7,668 nt of DNA from Spirochaetales bacterium (GTDB lineage: Bacteria > Spirochaetota > Spirochaetia > Sphaerochaetales > Sphaerochaetaceae): NCBI GenBank assembly GCA_022784805.1, contig JALFYG010000279.1:1-7668 (forward strand). Reading direction: 5' to 3'. The notes under the pieces were generated by a model. The model did no database searches. It was not told the DNA's origin and worked only from the letters and a program-made list of their open reading frames with translations. This document shows positions 1-6,695 of this stretch, piece by piece. Positions within the stretch are counted from its first letter, which is position 1, and each line of letters opens with the position of its first letter. A program made the translations under genes and the position numbers.

Positions 1-1455
1 GATGACCATCTCTGCAACCTGAACATGGTGTGTAGCCTGCTCATCGAAGGTGGAAGCGATGACTTCAGCCTTTACGTTTCTTCTCATGTCTGTTACTTCT
101 TCTGGTCTTTCGTCAACAAGAAGTACCATAAGAATAACTTCAGGATGGTTTGTAGTGATCGCATTGGCAATCTTCTGCATAAGTACAGTCTTACCTGTGC
201 GAGGAGGAGCAACAATAAGAGATCTCTGTCCCTTTCCGATTGGACAGAAGAGGTCTACGACTCTTGTAGAGAGTTCGGACTTCTTTCCCTCTTCTTCGAT
301 CTCAAGGTTAAGACGCTTATTAGGGAATAGAGGAGTAAGAGTGTCGAAAGGAGCGCGGATCTTAGCCATCTTTGGTTCTTCACCATTTACAGAAAGAACT
401 CTGATCACAGCAGCAGACTTTTCATTCTCTCTAGGAGCTCTGATCTGTCCAAGTACTGTATCTCCTGTCTTAAGGCCCACTGCCTTTATCATGGAAGCGG
501 AGATGTAGACATCTTCTGTTCCCACAAGATAGTTGTTTACAGCATATCTGATGTAACCATATCCGCCGTCATTAAGAATCTCCAAGACACCTTCAACCAT
601 CAATGCCCAACCCATCTGGGAGTGGAGGCGAAGAAGCTTTGCAATAAGATCCTGCTTTCTGCAATCAAGAATAACGTCTTCAGGGATACCATCTTCTCTT
701 GCCCTTGCCCTGACCTGTTCCAAGGAAAGTGCTGTCAAGACGGAAATGAAGAGACGAGGTGCATCCGGGTTTTCATCCAGATTAATCTCAGGAGGAAGAT
801 CCTCCAAAGGTCTTCGGTCTTTTTTATTCTTGAATTTATTATTTCTATTATCGTTTCTGTTATAACGGTCTCTTCTGTCCTGGCGTCTGTCACCATCATA
901 GAATCTTTCTTCAGTACCGTTCTGGCCTTCACTATTCTGAGATTCCTGGCCCTGATTGTCACCGTTATCTTCTTTTGCAGCTTCTTCTTCCAGCAAAGAT
1001 GTCTCTTCTACTGAGCTCTGTACTTCCTGTGGTTCCAATACTTCTTCTTTCTTCTCTTCTACAGAGACAAAAGATTCAACTACAGGTTCTGGTTCTTTGA
1101 CACTCTCTTGAGGTTCATCGAAAGGAAGCATGCCGTCTTCACTCTTTGGCTCCTCAGTTTTCTTAACCCTTGGTTTTCTTCCACGAGGAGCATCAGCTTT
1201 TGCAGGGTTAGGCTTTCTGCCTCTCTTCTTTGGCTTTACTTCCTCTTCCTGAGGCTTGGTTTCTTCTTCCATAGGAGCTACTGGAGCCGGCGCTGGTTCT
1301 TCCGCAACCTTTTCCTCTGTAACATCAATCTTCTTTTTGACAGATACTCTCTTTCTAGGAGAAATCTTTACAGTAACCTTTTTCTTTTCTTCCGGCTGTT
1401 CCTGTTGGGCAATTGCCTTCTCTTCCACAGCCTCATCTAGCATGTCTGAGGACAT
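1..1455 (-). CDS. rho: Transcription termination factor Rho, N-terminal part (3' end lies outside window)
   Basis: This is the ATP-dependent RNA helicase that terminates transcription at Rho-dependent sites. The frame is open for 485 codons and runs off the window edge. Numbering from the Met at 1455: residues 1 to ~218 are a low-complexity Glu/Lys/Pro-rich extension ending in an Arg/Asn/Asp-rich stretch; ~219-285 is the Rho N-terminal helical domain; ~286-365 is the OB-fold RNA-binding domain (EGVLEIL, then GYGYIR); the P-loop APPRTGKT is at 416-423. LLVDERPEE carries Asp448-Glu449, aligning with E. coli D210/E211 (catalytic Glu). The last visible block, ASTFDEQATHHVQVAEMVI, is nearly identical to E. 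coli. About 170 residues (LLDS Walker B, Q and R loops) are missing off the edge. By the P-loop offset the N-terminus is ~238 residues longer than in E. coli. Start uncertain: the frame is open up to a TGA at 1522-1524, and an in-frame ATG at 1473 is possible. I prefer 1455 because GGGG lies 6-9 nt upstream, while 1473 has no Shine-Dalgarno match. Confidence 0.97.
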   Translation of the reverse strand, partial: MSSDMLDEAVEEKAIAQQEQPEEKKKVTVKISPRKRVSVKKKIDVTEEKVAEEPAPAPVAPMEEETKPQEEEVKPKKRGRKPNPAKADAPRGRKPRVKKTEEPKSEDGMLPFDEPQESVKEPEPVVESFVSVEEKKEEVLEPQEVQSSVEETSLLEEEAAKEDNGDNQGQESQNSEGQNGTEERFYDGDRRQDRRDRYNRNDNRNNKFKNKKDRRPLEDLPPEINLDENPDAPRLFISVLTALSLEQVRARAREDGIPEDVILDCRKQDLIAKLLRLHSQMGWALMVEGVLEILNDGGYGYIRYAVNNYLVGTEDVYISASMIKAVGLKTGDTVLGQIRAPRENEKSAAVIRVLSVNGEEPKMAKIRAPFDTLTPLFPNKRLNLEIEEEGKKSELSTRVVDLFCPIGKGQRSLIVAPPRTGKTVLMQKIANAITTNHPEVILMVLLVDERPEEVTDMRRNVKAEVIASTFDEQATHHVQVAEMVI

Positions 1456-1514
1456 CGGTACCCCGTTCAACATTAAGTATTTTGTGATGTTTTTGGATAT
1501 AATTGAACTCACAC

Positions 1515-1532
1515 AAGGGTTTCAAAACCCTT
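1515..1532 (-). promoter_or_regulatory. Inverted repeat / 5' hairpin in rho leader
   Basis: AAGGGTTT and AAACCCTT form a perfect 8-bp inverted repeat separated by 2 nt; as RNA it would fold as about 7 bp with a tetraloop. It begins only ~7 nt after the predicted rho transcript start. No U-run follows on the minus strand, so it does not look like an intrinsic terminator. A 5'-protecting stem-loop or an operator are both possible. The repeat is seen directly; its role is inferred. Confidence 0.45.
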
Positions 1533-1545
1533 TATTGATAAAGAA

Positions 1546-1574
1546 ATTCTATTTACAGGAAATGGATTTGTCAA
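1546..1574 (-). promoter_or_regulatory. Sigma-70-type promoter of rho
   Basis: On the minus strand there is a perfect -35 TTGACA (1574-1569), a 17-nt spacer, and a -10 TAGAAT (1551-1546, five of six consensus bases). It points toward rho and predicts a transcript start near 1539, giving an 85-nt leader to the ATG at 1455. This is the best consensus match in the window and suggests strong housekeeping expression. Confidence 0.8.
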
Positions 1575-1673
1575 CTCTTGCACAGGGGTACATTAACTTC
1601 TTGAAAACTACATATTTGTTTTCCTTGCCTTTTCCAAATTAATTACGATATTTAGTTCACGAGGAAAAGAAAA

Positions 1674-2126
1674 ATGAAAGACTTTGATAAACTTTGCAAA
1701 GATTTTGAAAGTATCGATATAGATACATACGCAGCCGTTTTGACAGAGAAGGCAATGAAGCTTATTCCTGCCCTTTCCGCTTTCAGTGAAGATGGACTCT
1801 CTGGCATTGAGATTTTCGCTTCCTTCATCTATGGAGCAATCGCAGCAGATGGAAAGCTCTCAGAAGATGAATATGCCCTTGTCTATCCTCTTCTCCATGC
1901 CTTCTTTGGTGACAGCATCGATTATAATGATGCCAAGAGAGCATTCTCTTCCCTTTCCAAAGAGCACAAGGAACTGAAGACCATCGTAGATGAAATGGTG
2001 GATTTGATCGGATTCTTCTCTGATGAAATGAAGGCTGACATCATTATCGTTGTAATGCTTATTTGTGCCGTTGACGGCAAGATTTCCCTTAAGGAAAAGA
2101 ATTGGATTAAGAAGCTTATTAAGTAA
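1674..2126 (+). CDS. TerB-like family protein, probable acidic metal-binding helical protein
   Basis: This is a 150-residue soluble, mostly helical protein with no signal peptide or membrane segment. It has two copies of the TerB/DjlA-N style motif: A-A-DGKLSEDE at residues 57-66 and AVDGKISLKE at 132-141. Each closes a hydrophobic helix (FIYGAIAADGK and VVMLICAVDGK), matching the internally duplicated helical-bundle layout of TerB-like domains. In that family the acidic residues around DGK are proposed to bind divalent metal. A role in tellurite resistance should not be assumed, because no other ter gene is present and stand-alone TerB domains are widespread with unknown roles. GAGG at 1661-1664 lies 9 nt before the ATG. 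The gene is divergent from rho and I see no clear promoter of its own. It ends at a shared terminator. Confidence 0.75.
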   Translation: MKDFDKLCKDFESIDIDTYAAVLTEKAMKLIPALSAFSEDGLSGIEIFASFIYGAIAADGKLSEDEYALVYPLLHAFFGDSIDYNDAKRAFSSLSKEHKELKTIVDEMVDLIGFFSDEMKADIIIVVMLICAVDGKISLKEKNWIKKLIK

Positions 2127-2149
2127 GCTTAGGACATATAATACAAAGG

Positions 2150-2183
2150 AAATGGGTGTCACCAAGGAAAGCGGCACCCATTT
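2150..2183. terminator. Bidirectional intrinsic terminator between convergent genes
   Basis: AAATGGGTG (2150-2158) pairs perfectly with CACCCATTT (2175-2183). Two further inner pairs (one G-U) give an 11-bp stem around a 12-nt loop. GTCTTTT follows on the plus strand, and on the minus strand a T-rich TTTCCTTTGTATT includes and follows the stem. It lies 24 nt after the TerB-like stop and 27 nt beyond the lipoprotein stop, so it can serve both genes. Confidence 0.75.
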
Positions 2184-2210
2184 GTCTTTTATCGGAAGAT
2201 GATTTTATTT

Positions 2211-3353
2211 TTATTCTACAAGAGCACTTAACTCTATGACTTTATCATTAATGACCAATAAAGCATCTACACTTGGATCTCCTGTCAAGTTGCTTCCACT
2301 TACTTCAAGCTGGAGTCTAAGTTTCTGGTTTCCATTCTTTCCTGATGTCTCCAAAATAATGTTTACTCTGCCTTCGAGCTTTACTCTGAATGGTCCTTTT
2401 TCAGGGTTTTCTTCATAATCAGGATTTTTGTCTATTACTGTCTTAACATCTCCATAAGCAAACACCTTGTACTGAGAGCCGTTATGCTCTATAGGAGTAT
2501 TTGTATACGCAGTAGCATTCAAAGAAGCAGTGATAGGTTTTTCAGACTTTATACCTTCTTCGCTGAATATACTTTCCACGTTTTCCATTTTTGCAGAAAG
2601 AGCAATTGTCAATAGATCTGTCTTGATTAAATAATCACTCAAGAAATCATTCAAGGATTCAACAAGTGATGGACACAATGCAGCAAGAGATTTCATTATA
2701 GAAGCTGCATCTTCCTCTGACGGTCCATTTTCACCATAACTAGACTTTACTGCCTGGACTATTTTTCCAATATCTTTATATTCAACAGCTTCTTCACTGA
2801 TAGTCATGAAAACTGAAGTTCCTGTGCTATCAAAAGTGAAAGGCTTTTCAGTTTCTGGATTGTAACCAGGATTTGGAGAAACCTTTACTTTGACATCCCC
2901 GTCAAGAGTAAACTTATTGAAAGCAAAGTTATCGAAAGAAGCCGAAGCAGTTATAGAGAATGTGCCTTCAGCGATTTTTTCAGCATCAATATCTGCAGAT
3001 ACTTTCAAAGCATATCCTTCGCCTTCAAGCTCGATACCCTTCTCCCCTACTGCCTTTACCAAATCACTCAGAATTACTGTCGCTTCATCACTTAATTCTG
3101 GATAACCATAAGAATCTGTTGTCATAAGATAATCTTGGATCTCTTCGATTACTGTCTGCAAAAGAACAAGGTCAGACTCATCTGGTTCAACTGGATCACC
3201 AGTAATTTCATCCAAGTCCTCAGGATCTAATGATGGTGCACCTTCTGGCAGTTCAATAGAAGGATTCTCAGGATCCACTTTGTCGTCGCAAGCAACCACT
3301 AATAGTAGGGATGCTAGTATTAAAGAAAGAACGATCAAAAGACTTTTTTTCAT
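2211..3353 (-). CDS. Secreted lipoprotein of unknown function with duplicated domain
   Basis: This is a 380-residue protein beginning with a lipoprotein signal peptide: MKK, a hydrophobic stretch from residue 4 to 20, and a lipobox VVAC with the lipidated Cys at 22. An acidic Pro/Asp/Glu-rich linker (23-62) follows, then two similar units of helix plus beta-rich sequence. The units share ITAS (134-137 and 274-277), GDVK (152-155 and 301-304), then NPxY, then PF (171-172 and 321-322), with GDVK-to-NP spacing conserved at 9. I recognise no family. A longer reading from an ATG at 3395 is possible, but that ATG lies inside the predicted -10 box, whereas the ATG at 3353 has AAGGTGGG just upstream and starts a proper signal peptide. 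It probably sits on a membrane facing the periplasm or the cell surface. The gene is single and has its own promoter. Confidence 0.85.
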   Translation of the reverse strand: MKKSLLIVLSLILASLLLVVACDDKVDPENPSIELPEGAPSLDPEDLDEITGDPVEPDESDLVLLQTVIEEIQDYLMTTDSYGYPELSDEATVILSDLVKAVGEKGIELEGEGYALKVSADIDAEKIAEGTFSITASASFDNFAFNKFTLDGDVKVKVSPNPGYNPETEKPFTFDSTGTSVFMTISEEAVEYKDIGKIVQAVKSSYGENGPSEEDAASIMKSLAALCPSLVESLNDFLSDYLIKTDLLTIALSAKMENVESIFSEEGIKSEKPITASLNATAYTNTPIEHNGSQYKVFAYGDVKTVIDKNPDYEENPEKGPFRVKLEGRVNIILETSGKNGNQKLRLQLEVSGSNLTGDPSVDALLVINDKVIELSALVE

Positions 3354-3390
3354 ATTTCCCACCTTGAAAAATGAGTTTTTATCAACGATA

Positions 3391-3420
3391 AGCATACCCC
3401 CTCCCGTTTATATCTGTCAA
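3391..3420 (-). promoter_or_regulatory. Promoter of the lipoprotein gene
   Basis: Minus strand: -35 TTGACA (3420-3415), 18-nt spacer containing a G-rich run, -10 TATGCT (3396-3391, four of six). The predicted start is about 30 nt upstream of the ATG at 3353. The position supports the shorter lipoprotein start, since the alternative upstream ATG is part of this -10 element. Confidence 0.6.
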
Positions 3421-3547
3421 CGAAATCTATAGAACGCAAATAGATAGATATAACAAACAAAGCGTATAAAAATGATGTGCAATTATTTTAAACTCAATAG
3501 GTTAGAAATTATTCTGAACACCAATTTAAATATTTTTTCTTTTTCTG

Positions 3548-3575
3548 TTGACACGGTCTATCGTTTTATGATAAT
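3548..3575 (+). promoter_or_regulatory. Promoter of the GntR-ABC operon
   Basis: Plus strand: a perfect -35 TTGACA at 3548-3553, a 16-nt spacer, and -10 GATAAT at 3570-3575 (five of six). The predicted start, near 3582, falls within the large inverted repeat at 3573-3604, so a protein bound there would block initiation. About 128 bp of AT-rich DNA (3421-3547) separates it from the divergent lipoprotein promoter; I see no further feature in that stretch. Confidence 0.7.
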
Positions 3576-3604
3576 TGGTTAATTAGTCAAGTAACTAACC
3601 AATT
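3573..3604 (+). promoter_or_regulatory. Probable GntR (YtrA-type) operator
   Basis: AATTGGTTA (3573-3581) and TAACCAATT (3596-3604) form a perfect 9-bp inverted repeat with a 14-nt centre. A second, offset pair, TTAGT (3583-3587) and ACTAA (3594-3598), lies inside it. The element overlaps the end of the -10 box, covers the predicted transcript start, and stops one base before the AAGGAG ribosome binding site (3605-3610). GntR regulators of this kind commonly bind palindromes at their own promoters, so autorepression is the natural reading. The repeat is seen; the binding is inferred. Confidence 0.65.
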
Positions 3605-3614
3605 AAGGAGTAAA

Positions 3615-3980
3615 ATGAACTACACATTTAAAGATGACAGTCCAATATTCCAGCAGCTGGCCAAAGCATTGGAAGATGACATTTTTCTTGGAACTTATGA
3701 GGAAGGCATGGCTATCCCTTCCACAACAGATTTAAGTGTCGCCCTTCATATCAACCCGGCTACAGTTCTTAAGGCAATGAACCTATTGTTGGATATGGAT
3801 TTGATTGAGAAGAAAAGAGGAATCGGTATGTTTGTCAAAGACGGAGCAAAAGAAAGGATAAGAGAAAGAAGAAAGACAGAGTTTAAAGACAAGTATCTTT
3901 CTCCAATGTTGGAGGAGGCGAAGAGACTTGGAATGGATAGAAAAGAAATTGCACTTTTGATTATGGGAGAAGAAAAATGA
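3615..3980 (+). CDS. GntR-family transcriptional regulator, YtrA subfamily
   Basis: This is a 121-residue DNA-binding regulator, short like YtrA-type GntR proteins that lack a large effector domain. Residues ~10-77 are the winged helix-turn-helix: PIFQQLAKALEDDIFLGTY, then IPSTTDLSVALHINPATV (recognition region) and the wing L-I-E-K-K-R-G-I-G-M-F-V. Residues ~78-121 are charged helices suited to dimerisation. Members usually repress an adjacent ABC transporter operon and are relieved by cell-envelope stress or antimicrobials; the inducer here cannot be read from sequence. AAGGAG lies 4 nt before the ATG. The stop overlaps the next start as ATGA (4 nt), indicating translational coupling with the ATPase gene. 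Confidence 0.92.
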   Translation: MNYTFKDDSPIFQQLAKALEDDIFLGTYEEGMAIPSTTDLSVALHINPATVLKAMNLLLDMDLIEKKRGIGMFVKDGAKERIRERRKTEFKDKYLSPMLEEAKRLGMDRKEIALLIMGEEK

Positions 3981-4813
3981 GCATTGAAATAAAAGATATA
4001 AAGAAATCTTTCCGCTCAACCAAGGCATTGGATGGAGTCTCTTGCTCCTTTGAGAGGGGGCACATCATCGGGCTCTTGGGAAGGAATGGAGCTGGAAAGT
4101 CTACACTTATAAAGTGCATTGGAAATAGACTTTACCAAGACGAAGGATCCATTTTGCTAGATGGAAATGAAGTAAGAAAGAGCCCAAAGGACTTTGAAAG
4201 AATCACAATCGTAGGCGATGAGAACATGCTTCCATCCTCAACAAAGCTGAAGAACATTTTCAAGATGATGGATGATATGGGCATTGGCTCAGAAGAAAAG
4301 GCTTTGATGCTTTCCAAGAAGTTCAAACTGGATGTAAACAAAAAGTGGGAAAAGCTCTCCACAGGCTACAGAACAATCTTTAAAGATATTCTTGGACTTG
4401 CTTCAAATAGGGAATATATATTCTTCGATGAACCTATACTTGGATTGGATGCAAACCACAGGGAACTCTTTTATGAAGAACTTCTTGCCTCTTTCTCACC
4501 TGATAGATGCTTTGTAGTGGCAACACACCTGATCGAAGAAATTTCTCCTCTCATCGACAAAGTAATCATCATTGATAACGGAAAGCTTATGAAGGAAGGA
4601 GACAAAGATTACCTATTATCAAAGGTAAAGATGGTCTCCGGAGAGAAAGAAAGAGTCGAGAGAGCTGTTGAAGGAAGAAAAGTACTCTCTCGTTCTTCTA
4701 TTCTTGGCCAGATGAAGGTTTTGGTGGAAGGAGACGTAGAGGGAGACGGTATAAACGTCGAAAACGTTGACCTTCAGAGATATTTTGTCGAGATGACAAA
4801 GGACGGCGAATAA
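3977..4813 (+). CDS. ABC transporter ATP-binding protein (YtrB-like)
   Basis: This is the 278-residue cytoplasmic ATPase that should power the adjacent permease. Walker A is GRNGAGKST at residues 35-43, the signature motif is LSTGY at 127-131 (consensus LSGGQ), Walker B is FFDEP with Asp151 and catalytic Glu152, the D-loop is LGLD just after, and the H-loop His is at 184 (ATH). Where the Q-loop Gln is normally found, after DFERITIV, the sequence reads GDENMLP, with no obvious Gln. A C-terminal tail of about 70 residues follows the nucleotide-binding fold and has no motif I recognise. It starts within the gntR stop (ATGA) and its TAA shares one base with the permease ATG (TAATG). Only one ATPase is encoded, so a homodimer is expected. 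The substrate is unknown. Confidence 0.92.
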   Translation: MSIEIKDIKKSFRSTKALDGVSCSFERGHIIGLLGRNGAGKSTLIKCIGNRLYQDEGSILLDGNEVRKSPKDFERITIVGDENMLPSSTKLKNIFKMMDDMGIGSEEKALMLSKKFKLDVNKKWEKLSTGYRTIFKDILGLASNREYIFFDEPILGLDANHRELFYEELLASFSPDRCFVVATHLIEEISPLIDKVIIIDNGKLMKEGDKDYLLSKVKMVSGEKERVERAVEGRKVLSRSSILGQMKVLVEGDVEGDGINVENVDLQRYFVEMTKDGE

Positions 4814-5532
4814 TGAAAAAAGATAGAGTTGTTATAAAAGATTATACTTTGAGCGTATTAAGTGCCGGGTTGATTGGCGCCTTGATAGTGATGGTATTCA
4901 TCCCTGTTTTGATGTACACAATAGGAAGGCAGATTGGAATGGAGGATCTCCCAATTGTCTCTGTATTCTTCTCAGGAACTCTTGAAAGCATATCTGTCAT
5001 CGAGATCATTACACATATCGTGCTGGGAGCTCTTGTTCTTCAGTATATGCGTCTTTATATGTTTATGGGGCTCACAAGAGACAGAGCATTTCTAAGACTC
5101 ATGATGGTCGAGGGAATAACACTTATCGTGACATTCCTCTTTCTTATGATCATTGGGATAATATCAAGCTTAATTGCGGGATCACTTGTATTCTCTTCCC
5201 TGTTTAAAACCTGCTTTTATATCACACTAACCTGTGTGCTGGCATTTGGAATCGGATGCGTCTCTTCTGCCCTTTCCACTACATGCCGTCCACCATTGAG
5301 TGTAGGAGTGGTAATAGCATTCCTATTTGCAATGTCTTGGCTCTTCTCAAAAGCAGCCAGTTTGGCTCAGGAGACAATCCAAATCAGTAACGGGATTCAG
5401 ATTGTCCTTAAGAGTAACGAAACCAGCAGTGAAGCAATCATTGCCTGTATCTTTGGCCTAGTTATGTCTCTCATTGCATACCTTGTTTATAAGCTTCCTA
5501 TAAGCCAGATGAAGAGTACTGCAATCAACTAA
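4813..5532 (+). CDS. ABC-2-like membrane permease of the GntR-linked transporter
   Basis: This is a 239-residue integral inner-membrane protein with six likely helices at about 13-36, 63-85, 99-121, 130-153, 162-179 and 206-226. Between helices 2 and 3 is a basic cytoplasmic-type loop, MFMGLTRDRAFLRL (83-96), resembling the 'G-x-[ST]-R' segment often present in ABC-2-type permeases of antimicrobial or bacteriocin-resistance exporters. Sequence similarity to any named permease is weak by eye, so the assignment rests on topology, loop motif and operon position. The ATG overlaps the ATPase stop by one base and has no strong Shine-Dalgarno sequence of its own, consistent with coupling. It is the last gene of the operon; the terminator follows 19 nt after the stop. 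Confidence 0.82.
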   Translation: MKKDRVVIKDYTLSVLSAGLIGALIVMVFIPVLMYTIGRQIGMEDLPIVSVFFSGTLESISVIEIITHIVLGALVLQYMRLYMFMGLTRDRAFLRLMMVEGITLIVTFLFLMIIGIISSLIAGSLVFSSLFKTCFYITLTCVLAFGIGCVSSALSTTCRPPLSVGVVIAFLFAMSWLFSKAASLAQETIQISNGIQIVLKSNETSSEAIIACIFGLVMSLIAYLVYKLPISQMKSTAIN

Positions 5533-5551
5533 GACATGATTATCATTACAG

Positions 5552-5584
5552 AGGGCTGGAACCAAGATCCCAGCCCTATTTTTT
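5552..5584 (+). terminator. Rho-independent terminator of the GntR-ABC operon
   Basis: AGGGCTGG (5552-5559) pairs with CCAGCCCT (5570-5577) around a 10-nt loop, followed by A then six T (5579-5584). The T-run touches the last base of the convergent barrel gene's stop codon. On the minus strand the same hairpin directly follows that stop but has no U-run, so it looks one-directional. Confidence 0.88.
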
Positions 5585-6666
5585 CACCACTTTGAAGTAT
5601 CCAAGAGTGTCACTGTACCATCGAAATTCAGGCGTGCCCCAAAGGAGACGTAACTGGTTCGAGTGGAGTAATACATATTTGCCATGAATCGTCCAATATG
5701 CCAGGTAATATCAAATGACACCAGGTCGTTGATCTCCTGAGAGAGATTAAAAGTATGCTCAAACTCCCAAGGTCTATTTGGATCATAGAATGGATTTACT
5801 CTTCCCGCCTGAGCAAGGTCTTCCACTTTATAGACAATCTTTCCTTCTTCATAGGCCTTTACTTGATAGGAGAATCTGGTATTTCCCAAGTTCTTGAAGA
5901 TTGGATACTCCAGATCGATACCGAGAGCCACTATCAAATGGTTATATGAATCAGGAATATCTTCAGCGAATGCTCCTCTATCAGTCCATGAAGGACTGAA
6001 GATTTCAGGCATTACATAGGTGCTCTTCATATCAAAGATGACATTAGTATAGATTCTTGCATATTTAATTGGCTTAATGGAAAGCCCCGCCATCAATGAA
6101 TCCATTCTCAGATACTTATACCACTCATTGAAACCTTCCGTAACCTTTTCCCCTGGTTCAAGGTATTTATAAGTTCCATCCCCATAATGACTGCAATAAT
6201 GATTGTAACCAAATTTCAAGGCCACCTTATCAGCAACACTTGCCGTAAGGCCATAGAAGTATACTCCGTCATATCCGATTGTATCTGCAATCTCTCCCTC
6301 CATGACGCTGGTCAAGGATCCATGGACTTCAAGCCCAAAAGAGATCGGAGATATAGGGCTGTCAAAAGAAAAAGTATTTCTAAAGAGTGAAAGAGTCTCA
6401 CCTAAATGGAGTACTCCGAAAAATGGTTTGACTCTCCAAGCACCCTCATCATTAAGAGTAAACCTCAGTCCATTCTGATAAAACTCAACAGGATACCCAT
6501 AATAAACATTTGCATATTGGAAATCCAATGCAGAACGACTTCTATCAGCATGCTCTTCCTCGAAAGTAGGAGTAAAGGAGAGCAATTCCAATTTGTAGTC
6601 AAATCCAGCAAAAAGAAGAGTGGAAACCAAAAGAATAAGGAAGAATACTGCTATTCTTCGTTTCAT
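5584..6666 (-). CDS. Outer-membrane beta-barrel protein, possibly DUF1207-like
   Basis: This is a 360-residue protein with a signal peptide (MKRR, a hydrophobic core, probable cleavage after LLFA at residue 20). The rest is rich in Tyr, Phe and alternating polar/hydrophobic strands typical of outer-membrane barrels. The strands continue to the end (SYVSFGARLNFDG, then a short tail to a final Trp). A block near 137-164 reads as two strands followed by YNHYCSHYGDG, which recalls the 'H-x-S-S-H-x-GDE' segment of DUF1207 proteins. I judge that relation plausible, not established. GGAGGT lies 6 nt before the ATG at 6666, an excellent ribosome binding site. It follows cinA on the same strand after a terminator-like hairpin and probably has its own promoter. 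Function unknown. Confidence 0.8.
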   Translation of the reverse strand: MKRRIAVFFLILLVSTLLFAGFDYKLELLSFTPTFEEEHADRSRSALDFQYANVYYGYPVEFYQNGLRFTLNDEGAWRVKPFFGVLHLGETLSLFRNTFSFDSPISPISFGLEVHGSLTSVMEGEIADTIGYDGVYFYGLTASVADKVALKFGYNHYCSHYGDGTYKYLEPGEKVTEGFNEWYKYLRMDSLMAGLSIKPIKYARIYTNVIFDMKSTYVMPEIFSPSWTDRGAFAEDIPDSYNHLIVALGIDLEYPIFKNLGNTRFSYQVKAYEEGKIVYKVEDLAQAGRVNPFYDPNRPWEFEHTFNLSQEINDLVSFDITWHIGRFMANMYYSTRTSYVSFGARLNFDGTVTLLDTSKW

Positions 6667-6695
6667 CGTGAAACCTCCGTATAAAGTTGATTGTC

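Noticed and set aside
622..1014. Plus-strand open frames across 25-1642 (hydrophobic or Ser-rich translations)
   Set aside because: They are antisense to the conserved Rho reading frame, or run out of it; their Ser/Phe-rich composition is what antisense of Glu/Lys/Arg codons gives, and no ribosome binding sites or family motifs are present.
1601..1654. Promoter for the TerB-like gene from TTGAAA (1601) or later hexamers
   Set aside because: No -10 hexamer with at least four matches sits at a proper spacing, so no call is made.
3354..3395. Extended lipoprotein start (14 extra residues before MKKS)
   Set aside because: The upstream ATG lies in the predicted -10 element and would bury the signal peptide; the ATG at 3353 has a strong Shine-Dalgarno sequence.
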